Source: Neospora caninum Liverpool
Taxonomy: Eukaryota; Apicomplexa; Conoidasida; Eucoccidiorida; Sarcocystidae
Reading direction: 5' to 3'
DNA length: 64,000 bases
NCBI RefSeq assembly: GCF_000208865.1
Contig: NC_018397.1
Coordinates: forward strand, 1,860,001-1,924,000
Shown: piece by piece, positions 33,831 to 44,815 of the stretch
How the letters are laid out: each line of letters opens with the position of its first letter
How positions within the stretch are numbered: position 1 is the stretch's first letter
Position numbers and translations under genes: made by a program
Notes under the pieces: generated by a model
The model's database searches: none
What the model saw: only the letters and a program-made list of their open reading frames with translations
What the model was told of the DNA's origin: nothing

Positions 33831-36025
33831 ACACGCCACTTTTAGACGACGGGATCGACACCGTGCGTCGGACTGCCGACGGCCTCTCTCCGGTGTCGGC
33901 CGCAGAGGCAAATCAAATCCTGTCCCTCCTAGTCTCCTCGCGATGGTTTGGCCGTTCGGACTTGAGGCGGACGGTGAGCACCAGAGTGAACAGGGCTGCA
34001 GACGCGACGCGTTTTGAGGCGCGACGCGCTCGTCTGTGGCAGCGCCACGGCGAGAAGAGGAGGCATGGATGTGAGGAAAGGAGGGGGAAGCTGAGCACCA
34101 AGACCAGAGTGGATCAGAGGCACGAGGGCGAGAGACGCCGGAGCAGAAAGGAAGGGAACAAAGGACAGAAAACGACGCGCTGCCCCACAGCGAACGGGGC
34201 GGTGCTGCACGCCTACCCGGGTTCTCGAACCATCCAGTCGCAGTACCGCTGCTGCTGCAGAAGAGCGAGGGGAGTGCGCCTACCTTGAATGGGACTGGGC
34301 ACGCAAAGGAAGCTGGACGGGGTCAAAGCGAAACCACGTTCTGGAGTGCCGAAACACCGTGCCAGGGGAATTGCAAAGGTGATTTTTTCCATGACACAAA
34401 GAGATATCTCAGCGAGGCACCCGGCGATGGACCTGTACGAAGATGTCGGTTTCAGCGTCGGCCTCGCCACAAGCCAGAAAAAACTGCGGGTACGACAGAC
34501 AGAAAACCGCCCCGTTTTCCGGTTCCTCTATCTATCTACCTCTCTATCTATTCATAAATGTGTTTAGGCACCTGCAAATACGTATGCGGGGACGGGCATT
34601 CTTAGCCGCATTATGCCGTTACACCCGTATACAAACAGCAAGGTAAAAAGGGAGGTACATCGTGCATCAGCTGTTTTTCCTGTGTATAGTAACTGGGTCG
34701 TACAAACACCATTCTTCACACGTATTTAGCCCCCCAAACGCGCTCCTCGTACACAGGGCTAGAGGAACGTGTTAGGGAAGAGAAAGGTCACCTGGTACGG
34801 CAGGGCCCACAGAGGTGCATCCGGAGAAACTGGTGAAGGGGGAGCGGTCCAAGGAAGCTGTGGGACACGAAAGTGAAGCAGGAGGGGAAACGACACAACA
34901 CATCAGACAGCGGCGTCCACGAGGAAGAAAATCGTGGAGCCAAAGGTCCAAGTGAAGCTGATGTGACATGCATCGGGGAACCAGCCCGTTGAGAAACCGG
35001 CATTCGAGAAAAAAGGAGAGAAGGAATCGAAAGAGCTGCGAAAAGTGCTGAAGGGGGGCGCCAGCGGGTCTACAGGTTATTCCGCAAGGCGGAGCTCTGT
35101 CAGGGTTCCCCAGTTCTCTTCTTTTTTTCCCAGCAGAGCAGATGTTGCGCTCCGCTAACCAGGTGCTATCTTCAGCTCTTGCGTTAGGTTCTCTTCTGCT
35201 TAATACGATTTCCAGAAGTTCTGCATTGATTCATCATGGGCGGGGTTTGCGGTTCCTCAAGCCGAAAACAGCTGGGGTCGTGGCGGTTTCCCCGTTTGTG
35301 TTAGTTCACTTTTTGTCAAGAGGATTCTCCATTTAATGGAGTGAAAAAGCTGCTAGTTCCTCCCGCTTCCCTCAGTTCGCTCGAACTGGTTCCCACACAC
35401 GCACTCGCTCTCTCTCTTGGAACTTTTGTGCACCGGAGTTTTTGTGAGTCTCGCGGATCGCAACACACCACCCCAGGATTTTCGCGCAACTGCACGTCTC
35501 AGGCTGAACAACTCGGTAGCCACGCCCGCTGGCGATGTGCGCAGCTGTTCCGTACTGGGGCTGGGAAGCGCGAACACTAGAACGATGCCAAGAGTCGTGA
35601 AACCTGCACCAGATCGGCGTCGTGGCCTCCACGGGTGTGAGAAGTGACAAGGCCGCACCTAGAGGAGAAAGCGCGGCTGGGAAAGAACAAGATAAAACAG
35701 GAAGAGTGACGCAGGAAGCGAGGGCCAGGTGAGCCAGTGTGATGTGGGTCTGCATTGACCGGCGGAGTTCAGATTTTCACACAAAAAGTCCACGAGGCAC
35801 AGGGGCCTCAGAGAAGACCGGCACTCGTCCCCGTCGCACCGTTTGCATGCGCAGTCGTAGTCCCGATCTGAACCTTGGGCAAGCGAAGAATTGAAAGACA
35901 GGGAACGAAAGAAGGCACGACCACGGAGCAACGGGAAAGAAAAGACACTGGACATTCCACGGCTACAGCAGTTTAGAAACGTGGAGATTTTCTCGCGATC
36001 CGCGCCCCGACGAGGAATCTCTTTT
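33831..36025. other. Convergent intergenic region between gene C and UBA2
   Basis: This 2.2 kb block holds the 3' flanks of gene C (plus) and UBA2 (minus). It contains short frames only, one of which (35142-35336) is listed as a weak candidate, and a TCTA-type imperfect repeat around 34527-34551. The first 450 bases after the gene C stop are GC-rich with open Arg-rich frames, probably 3' UTR. Confidence 0.5.
35142..35336 (+). CDS. Candidate small ORF, 64 residues, hydrophobic
   Basis: An ATG-initiated frame between two convergent genes. The start (MLRSANQVLSSALALGSLLL) is hydrophobic with basic residues and lacks acidic ones, as in a mitochondrial presequence or small membrane protein. A second hydrophobic stretch (AGVVAVSPFVLVHFL) follows near the end. 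It could be a small mitochondrial membrane protein, but chance ORFs of this size are common and no homology was recognised. Confidence 0.15.
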   Translation: MLRSANQVLSSALALGSLLLNTISRSSALIHHGRGLRFLKPKTAGVVAVSPFVLVHFLSRGFSI

Positions 36026-39000
36026 CTAATTGTCGTCGTCGTCGATAACGATCTCTGCCTCATCAAAAGACGGAGAGCCTTCTTTTCTCTTTTTCGCTTC
36101 CTGAGACGCGAGTGTGTGCCCCTCTTGCTCCTGACCATCGTCATCGAGAACTACTATTTCCGCATCGGTCGCATTTCCAAGATGCTGCCTTCCAGAGCTC
36201 GCGGCCTCTCTAGTCTCATTGCGAGGCCTAAGCAGAGCGGAGAACCAGAGAGCACCAGCATCCGCAAAGTGAGAGGACCGTAGCGTCCACGAGCACCGGA
36301 TAAAAAAGACGCAGCAGAGGAATACAAAACATTGCGCCTGGACGCATTTTGCACTCGTGACTTTCTTGACGTGCCGCAAACGGTAGGGTCGCTCCGGCAC
36401 GACCACGCGTACGGAAACCTTCCTGCATGCATGCCCAATTCCAGGGCCATACATCAGCAACTGTACAAGCGCCGAAGACAGGTATAGGCATATATGTAAA
36501 GATGTAAACAAATGTGAATAAACATATACATATACTATACATATACATGTCCATATTCTGTATCTGTGTGTCCTTCGGTTACACCGCGCGATACTTCCCT
36601 TTTCTGAGCATATGAAAACGCATATTCGTAAGGCTACATGCAGACGCAGATGTACAGTGGTGTCCCCATTTGCATGCGCTTGCGAGAATTGGCTTTGTGG
36701 AGGCGCGATTCGTCGAGTGGAAGGGAGAGGATACGAACAAAGGACTGACCTTTTCGCACGTCCGTTGCCGCCCCCGTGCCCCGCTACGTCGATGCCACCT
36801 TGGTCCGCTTCACGTGCGGGCTCCTCCTGCGTCTCTGGATGCGTCTTCGCCCCATCAGCTGGCAGCGCCTCTGTCTCTTTCTCGGCGGTCCAGGAGGCGC
36901 CACTCTCACGTACAACCCGAAATGTGTGAGGATCATCCTTGTCTTTTTCACCGAGCTCGGGGCGTTCGAGAAGTAGAAGATTACATTGGAAGTCGCCCTG
37001 AAGTTTTATCAGCGAACGCGGGGGCACCGGAAACCCGCCGTACATGCGCGTATACTTTACATAGGCATGCGTACAAATCGATACGTGGAAATATACATAT
37101 GGGCGGATATGAAGGGGGAAATAGGACTTGAAACACGCATGCAGTCACATAGTTTGTGACACAGGGGAAACGTCGAATCGTCTCTTTTTCCCATTCTCTT
37201 GGCCCTCCTCTCGCGACTGTCGCAAATGCAAGAGTAGTCAGTGCACAAGGAGTCACCGAAAGCCGGAAAACAAAATCGAAAGCTACAAATGCTAGGGATG
37301 GCACGCATGCAGTGTGGACCGCACGAACAAAAGTCGTTCCGCCAGAGTCTCCGTTGTTTCCGGTTCAGACCGCGACAGGCGTGAAGTCAGGTGACCAGAA
37401 CGCCTAAAGGCGGCTTTCTGTCCTTACCCTGGAGAAGTCGGTGGCCGTGAGAATGGATCCGGATACAATCCCGAAATTCGCCAAAGGCTGCTTCAGAGGG
37501 GACGCGTCGTCCTCTTCTGAAAACGATCAAATGGGGCAAGAACGTGCAAACGAGAAGCGCACATGTGGGCGAGCACATGCAGTGAGACAGGCACGAAGAG
37601 AGGGAAAACCAAAGAATGGCACAGACACAAAGTGTGTATTTCGACGCAGAACTATAGAGGTCCAGCTAGGAGCTGGGGCTATTACGCAACGCGTTCTCGA
37701 GCATTCAATGCCCTGCCGTTCGAATCAGGTAAGTGCCGAAACAGTTTCTCCTTACCCCCGTTTTGCCTCTGTTCGTCGACCTCATCCACATCATAAAGAT
37801 TCCGCGACTCGGAATCAACGTAAGGATGCGCCAGCCCCAGCTCCCCTTTCACAATTCTCTCCACGAACGTCTCGATATTCCACGCCTGGAGAAAAATATA
37901 CACAGACGCCACCATTTATATATATATATATATATATACATATATGCCTGCAGATTCACATAGGTATACTGTCGGTTCAAGGTACGACTATAGATCGGGG
38001 CAACAAGGGAGTTCAGGCGGAAAGTTCCGGGACCGCAAGGCGCTCGAGCCGGGTTTTGCTTCTGCGCTGGTTGGAAAAACACAATTTCTCACAGATTCGC
38101 ATTTGGCAGATATGCACAGCCGCCCACGGATGTAGACATATGTACAGTTAACCATACGCAGGTGTAAACGGTATCTCCTAGAAGCGCCACATAACCCTCC
38201 ACCAGAAGAAATGTATGGCATGCATCTAGGTCCCTCTCGCCATCGAAATATACAACGCTGTGCGTTTCCCTCTGTACAAATATGTGTGGGCCTACACCGC
38301 ATGCAGAGCAGACATGAATACGACGCAAGGATTCGACGATGGGATGATTTGTGTTCAACTCACTTTGAGAGAAATAAGTTCAATCGTGACTGTTTGTTGC
38401 TGGCAAAGGAAACACGAGGCTTTCGGGGGATCCATGACTTCGGGAAGAATGAGACGGCCCGCTGCTTCTGGTCGTACACCCGTCACAAAGGGCTTGACCC
38501 AAACCTGACGAGCAGAGGAAACAGAAATACAGGAACTGAGAAGAAAAAAGAAGAGAAAAAGGAGGACGACGGTGCGTGAAAGGCTAAGGTGGCAAAATAA
38601 CCAGGGAGAAAGGGAAAGGAGCGCGTCCTTTCTCTCCTGTTGCTACCAGACTGGTGCGAGCGACACTTACGTAACGGCATTTGCTGTCAGTTCTGAGAGT
38701 CTTCGCTGGCTCCGTCTTGCCACTTTCCGCCTTCACTGCCGCGGATCGCTCGTGGCGCAGCCGCCCCTCCGAATGAAGAAATTGCAGGAGGTGAAGCAGC
38801 TGCACAACCTACCAAACAACCACGGGAAACAGAGACATGCTCGACGCAGATACGGTTGCTTGCAGCTCCGCAGCAAAACCTGCACGTAGACAAGCATGTA
38901 CCTCTTCCGCAGTCGGCCCAGCCGTCACGTCCTATGCTCACATACCTATATACACTCACTCACGCATCCGCCGGCACATGAACACACCCGGGTTTGTCCA

Positions 39001-41413
39001 TGCATGCAGAGATGCGTTTAGGTTACCGCATCAGACAGAATGAACAAGACATCAAAGCACATGCGCGCCATGCCGGCTTCGGGCATAGAAGCTCATCAGC
39101 GACAAGAGATGTCCACCGCACTTTGTCCTTGTAGGCGTAGGTATCAGGTGCCCTGAGAGGAATATCAAAAACAGTTTTCACGGACTGCCTCCGGTGCCTC
39201 TCCGCGCATGTTGATCTCCCCTTCATGGACACGCACCAGTTGGAAAAGAGGCGACGACAGCACAAAATGTGAGCGTGCCGGGGAGAGACAGTCTAACCTG
39301 GAGAGAGGCAACAACTGCATTGGTCGCCGCGATGGCAGGGATGATGGAGCCGGCGATAGCCTGGATGGACCAGCGCGACTGGCAAACAGGAACTCACGCA
39401 GAAAAGAAAAACCTTCCGTGAGAGGCAACAAGTCCACACGAAGCCGAGAACAGATTCTTGACGCGAAAGAGACGTAACAGTTTCTGACCGCATCTTCCTC
39501 AGTCGTACTCGACCATGTGGCGCTTCACAAGCACCAAGCTGTAGAGTCGACGTGTGTTTGTCCTCAGTCGTTGCCGCAAGCGGTTTTTTTTCTGAAATTT
39601 GTAGGCGACGGCTGTTTGCAGCACTCCTCGTGGTATCTACTCGTTATCGCCGTCGTTTCTCCCGGTAAGTTCCCTTGATCTCCTCTCTCCTGAAATATGC
39701 ATTACCCGTTCGTCTGTCTTCTTGGCTAAATCGTTCCGTGTTCCCTTCTCCCATCAGTGACCACCTTCTCTCTGCGTCTCCCTGTCCTCACTGTCTGTCT
39801 CCCTCGGCCACGCCTCTTTCGCCTGCGGTCTCTGCGTTCCATGTTCTCTGGTCCTATTATCTCCTCTCTCGGGATGCAGTCCGTACCTTGAGTGGAATGT
39901 GGAAGTTATGCATGCGAAGGTTGGCAGCGGCAGCAACGAAGTCCATGGCGAGGTCATCGTCTTTGTCGAACGGGATTCCTGCTTCCCGCTTCCCTGTTCC
40001 CGCCTTTGCGTCACGCTCTGTGGTTTTCTGTCGTTCAAGAAGCCCCAAGAAACTCCGCTCAAACACCTCTTGGCACTCCTGGACGCTCCACGTCCGCTGA
40101 CTCTCTAGGCCTTTGCCTTCCCCTCCCTGTTTGACTGTCTTCTTCACACTCGCGTTGTCTCGAGACGCTCCATTTGTCGCCGGGGCGTTTTCCCATCCTG
40201 CACGCTGTCTGTCTTCGACACTTGTCGCGCCCGTAAGCCCTTGGACGCAGAGCGGAGTAGGGAGGATGTCATTTTTCTTCGGCGCGTCCTTGTTTTCTTG
40301 GCTCAGCCTGAGAAGCTCGACAATCTGATCGTGAAACAGTTCCTTCATCATCTTCCGACTCATCAGTCGCATTGCCTCGGCCCTCTCCCTCTTGCTTTCT
40401 GCCGCCGCACCCAGCTCTGTCGCTCCCGCTGTGCTATCCCCGTCGAATGCGCTTTCTGGCTCTACAGGAGACACAATGAGGAAGGTTCTCAACTGCTCCT
40501 TGAGGTCGGAGAGAAGGTTTTCGTTATCCTCAACCCCGAAGACCAGTTCGTAAATCATTTTGGCCCATGCAATACAGTGCTCCGGTCTTTCGGGGCGCTG
40601 GCGCAGTGTACAGACAGGAAAGCGCTGCTGGTCTCTCGGCTTGGCTTCACAGTCATAGCAGAGCGTTTCGTTCTTCAGAATCGGCATGACTTGCCCCGAG
40701 TATCCCGTGCTGCCAGCCTCGATGAGAGGCACGCCGGCAGCGATGCAGAGGCCGTTCAAATGGCGCCTCGCTTTCTGGTTATCCAGGGCCGATATGACGA
40801 CTTCATACGTCTGGAGCAGCTGAACGGTGAAGCCCGAAGAAAGGATGTTCATTTTCTGGCCCACTACGCCCCACACTGTCCTCCCATCGATGCACACATC
40901 CTGCGCCTCGACTCCTTCGCCCTCGGTCGCCGTCTCAGACAAGGCGGGTGAAGGCGCCTCGCCTTTTGCATCAGGTCCGTGCTTCCCATCAGTGCTTTCT
41001 TCATCTTCCTCGTCGCACTCGGAGTCGACGTCGCCGGCCTCCTTCAGCTGCCGCACGGCTCTCGCTCTCTTGTGCGCGAGAGACTGACGCTCTTCTCGGG
41101 GAATGAGGGCAGAACACGAGGCTGCGAGGACAAACGCCTTGCTCAGTCCCACATGTACATTTCTGAAGAAGAACTGACGATTCAGATTGCTCACGTCAAT
41201 TGTGTCCAGATCGACTACACACAGCCGCCGAAATCCGGACAGCAGAAGATCTTTGCACACTTCGCAGCCTATCCCCCCTGCGCCGACAACGAGGACGCGG
41301 ACTTTCGAGAGACGCGGAGCAGCCGAAGAAGATGAATGGCAAGAAGAGGCGGAAGACTCGGTGGGGATGAGGAGCGGATTGAATGCAAAGCTTGGAGACG
41401 ACGCAGGCGCCAT
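36026..41413 (-). CDS. UBA2: SUMO-activating enzyme E1 subunit 2 (UBA2/SAE2)
   Basis: This is the catalytic half of the SUMO E1, which with AOS1/SAE1 adenylates SUMO and carries it as a thioester before handing it to UBC9. The minus-strand exons are 41413-39887, 39378-39298, 38799-38671, 38504-38364, 37885-37756, 37516-37428, 36997-36750 and 36227-36026: 848 residues, all phases consistent. Seen: a nucleotide-binding GAGGIGCE at about residue 44; DLDTIDVSNLNRQF; YEVVISALDN; the zinc pair CYDC near 252; the active-site Cys in FPVCTLRQRP near 267; AIAGSIIPAIAATNAVVAS near 520; the second zinc pair CFLC; a ubiquitin-fold region (LANFGIVSGSILTATDF); and a C-terminal tail with EIVVLDDD and EIVIDDDD. 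It is longer than the usual about 640 residues because of an acidic insert after the nucleotide-binding part and a longer catalytic-Cys domain. The first ATG of the open frame lies 30 codons further up, but MAPASSP gives the better start. Confidence 0.95.
37917..37938. repeat. (TA)11 microsatellite in an intron of UBA2
   Basis: Eleven TA units lie just upstream of the acceptor for the UBA2 exon at 37885-37756. Confidence 0.95.
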
Positions 41414-41800
41414 GACGACACGCCGGGGAAAAGATGGGGAAAATGACGCGGAGAATAGGTGCCACGGCAGAGGTGCTGGGGAAGAAAAGACAAAGCGTGG
41501 CATTCACAGATACAGAGACTGTCAGCTGCAGAAAAACACACGTCCACAGAAAGGTGTGATTGCAGACCATTCTCTTTGGAAAGAAACAATCGCCGACTAT
41601 TCTCGTCTAGGGCCAAGCGCATGCAGCTGCTCATACCCGAAAACAAAAGATCGACGACGAACTTTCTTCCGCAAAGCCTTTTCAGATAAAAGATGGAAAA
41701 CCGAGTCGCACTTGATGATTATTCGGTGAAAAAACGTGGTGGGAAAATTCGAGAAAGGAATGGGATGTGTATACAGAGTTCGTGGATAGCGAATGTCATT

Positions 41801-41807
41801 TGCATGC
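41801..41807 (-). promoter_or_regulatory. TGCATGC motif upstream of UBA2
   Basis: The palindrome lies 388 bases upstream of the UBA2 start codon, within the range where coccidian promoters carry this ApiAP2-like motif. Support is motif and position only. The same motif occurs elsewhere in the window, including in introns, so a single copy is weak evidence. Confidence 0.25.
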
Positions 41808-43344
41808 ACAGCTGCGAGCATCGAGATCGAAACCACTGTGAGGAGAAGCTTTAGATTAGGCGCAGCGAGACAGAGCAGTTCGTCTCCTTTGTTGTTGTTT
41901 CCTTTGACTACAAGATTGTGTCGAACATCCGTGCCGTTTTCGCACGATGCACACTGCGAATGACGACAGCTCTCTCAGGCTACAGTGACACACACAGAAG
42001 TATCGGAGGGTTTCCTTTTTGTGTGACACTGGAAAATCCCTCCCTTCCTTCTGCATACTCAAGAAGGTCTTCGAGAATTCTAGCTGGAATGGTTGGTCGC
42101 AGACAGACTCCACGGGCTGCCAAGTTGGAAATCATAATAGACTGGCGCGTGTAAAGTGAACTTTGTGATTACGACAGGGAAAACTATAAACGAGTAGCTA
42201 GAAAGCTGTTCTCCGCGACGGTCCTGTTGTTTACAGTCGCCCTTCTGTCCAAATCATTCACTATCTTTTCTGCGCCTGACTTGGAAAATGACGCCAAAAT
42301 TGCAGTCGAAGCAGAGCTGTGACATAAGCATAGAGTTACGGACATTCGCAGTGACAGAGTTTCTGAGTGGGCCGGCTTCGCGAAGAAGAAAGAGAAGAAG
42401 CGAGTAGCGGTGAGCGATGGTACTCCTCTTTGGACACAGTTGCTTCGAGACACGAGACAAAACACGCCGATGAAGCAACGGTTAGGAAACCTTCTTTGTT
42501 TGGGTCAGTCTCGTTGACACACTGTCATCTGGCCTCATACTGTCCCGCCTTCGTCGTGTCCTTTGCTCAACGCGTTTTTTCACTTCTTCGACCGTTTTTC
42601 TGCTTAGGGGGCTCTATGAGGTAAACTCGGAGGGTTGAAATGCAAAACTGACGGACTTGTAGTAGTTCTGTTGATAATCTCGGATTGGTCGTGACTAATG
42701 TTAAACCGAACTGTCTGCGCCATGTGGGCTTATAAGATCCCTCACCTCGGTGACTCGTCTACGTACAGTACGGTTTGTAGTCGAGCAAAGAAAGTATCAT
42801 CTACAATGGAACGAAAACGAGACTGGCGAAAAGTTGATTGTCTGTGCGCCCTACCGTAAAAACCGACCGCCAAGTTTCATATGCTTGTCGCACTCAGGAA
42901 ATATTTTGTTCTGTTGGTGCCTCCCCTGTTGCCACCTGCAGGAGCATGACGTGGCCCTGATGAACTATGAACAATCTCGCCATCATTGCGATTGCCCGAA
43001 TAGAGGCAAGAGACGCTCAAATAATACTTGTGCTGATACAGACGCTCTCACATGCGTGCGCTTCGTGAAAAAACGGATCAGCGTGTTGCGGGTATTTTCT
43101 CAATACACGGCTTCTGGCGACCAACCAGACGCTTTTTGCAGTGTGCCACAGATAGCGATGAGTAAAGCTGTGTCTGTTTCGTAGCTTTAGACGGCTTACA
43201 TTCACATTAGTGTTTTTGTATTACCGTTTCCCAGACAGGTCACTGCAAAAAAAGATACTCACAGATTATTGTTTCCCAACAGGATCGTGCGCCCGAGACC
43301 ATATTCAGCACGTACGGTATAATTGAAAATCACGCTTTCATACG

Positions 43345-43348
<4 letters not shown>

Positions 43349-43383
<35 letters not shown>
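43349..43383. repeat. (TA)n microsatellite, about 17 units
   Basis: This is the longest uninterrupted TA run in the window, 35 bases, lying between UBA2 and the kinase gene. Confidence 0.95.
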
Positions 43384-43386
<3 letters not shown>

Positions 43387-44815
43387 AATCTCAACGTCTG
43401 AACAAGGAAACAGGTGCTGGGCGGTGACACGAAACGAAGCGTCTAGCATGCCTGCGGAAACAACTACTGTCCCCGCATTTTTGAGCCGCGTGGTTCGTGG
43501 CCGATGAACAGGGAGATTACAACTTCACTTATCCACACCCGTCTCCCGGTAGAGCGAGTTTGTCTGCGTGCCTCATCGGGGGCCCCCGTTGTACCAACCT
43601 TCTGTACTTTGTGTGCTGAAAAACATCATTTGAATATGGGCAAAAACACACGATAACTCTGATCCTCTTTTCCCAGATGCAGCCAAACAGAATAGTCCAC
43701 TGCCTCCTCAGATGTATACCTCTGAGTAAAACAAACGGATAGCTTGCTTCCCAGCATGAGAAAACCCCGATGTTAAAATTTACGTCAATAAGAAAAACCC
43801 CTCCTCGACTTCGACAAAGCCTTCCGCATTCTGCAGACTCCGTTAGATGCTCATTAAGAGATGCATACCTGTGCATCTTCACGTATGAAGCAGTCAGTAA
43901 CGAAGAGAAGACTGGGCGAAGCTGTATCTCACGTCATTGTCCATACAGACGGATCATCTTCATGAGTTGAATGCAAAAAAAGACGCACGTATGTATTTGT
44001 GCGTCCGTTTGTTTTAAGAAATATACTCCACGGTAGAGGGGTTGTTCGGTATCTTGGAGAACTCTTCACAACTGCGCGGGATAATGGTAAAAAAGTACAA
44101 CCTACCCCCTTACTGGAGTTCGCCGTCCTGTCCACCCCGCGTAAGACACTCAAAGGAGTTTTCGCGGATGTCGCAAAGAGACAGTCGAGCTCTGGAGGTC
44201 AGATTACGGTTAGCAGCTCACAAAAGAACGGTCCGCGGTGGCGGGAGCATGTAGCACAATTGACAGCTGTCAGTCTCATGAGCCTGGCGGCTCCAGAAAA
44301 TGTCCGGTGAGGAAGGTTCACTTCCATCTGCATGACCCATTGTAAAAGAACACGGCCAGGGAAGCGCAAACTCATGGCATTTGCCGGAGGGTAGCCACGA
44401 CCGTCCGCTCACATCCCCCTGTGTGTCCCTGAAGAAAATTCCCCCCGGAGCAAGCGTGACGGCGGTGGGAGATATTCTTCCCTCGGTGGCATTTGAACTA
44501 GCCAACTGCTCGGGGGGATTCACCCCACACGCCACCCCTTTGCAGCCAGAGCAAGTGCAGCACGCGCAGAACGCACGCGGACAAGCGGAGTATCCTGAAA
44601 ATGCTGTCGAGGGGCAGGTGCACGGAGCGCCCATGTGGTGACCACACCACGGACTCTCCGGACGCGTGCTTTCTCCCGCATAGATCGACAGGCACGAGCG
44701 GCCTGACGTATGTGTACTTCCTTCACCATCTGAATCACGGACTGCATAGAAACTTGGTTCTTCCAGCGTCTCACGCCGGAAGCGACACGTGAAAGGACAC
44801 ACACAAGAGACTAGC

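Larger units (their letters stand above)
41414..44815. other. Region between UBA2 and the eIF2alpha kinase gene
   Basis: Both neighbours run leftwards, so this 3.4 kb holds the UBA2 promoter (right next to 41413) and the 3' UTR of the kinase gene. It contains a TGCATGC motif at 41801 and a long TA tract at 43349. No frame is convincing as a gene: the longest are shadows or start at non-ATG codons. Confidence 0.5.

Noticed and set aside
39023..39265. Minus-strand frame with Cys residues near the expected second zinc pair of UBA2
   Set aside because: It did not fit the family. The real second CxxC (CFLC) is in the exon at 38364-38504, and exons 39298-39378 and 38671-38799 join directly in phase, so this frame is intronic.
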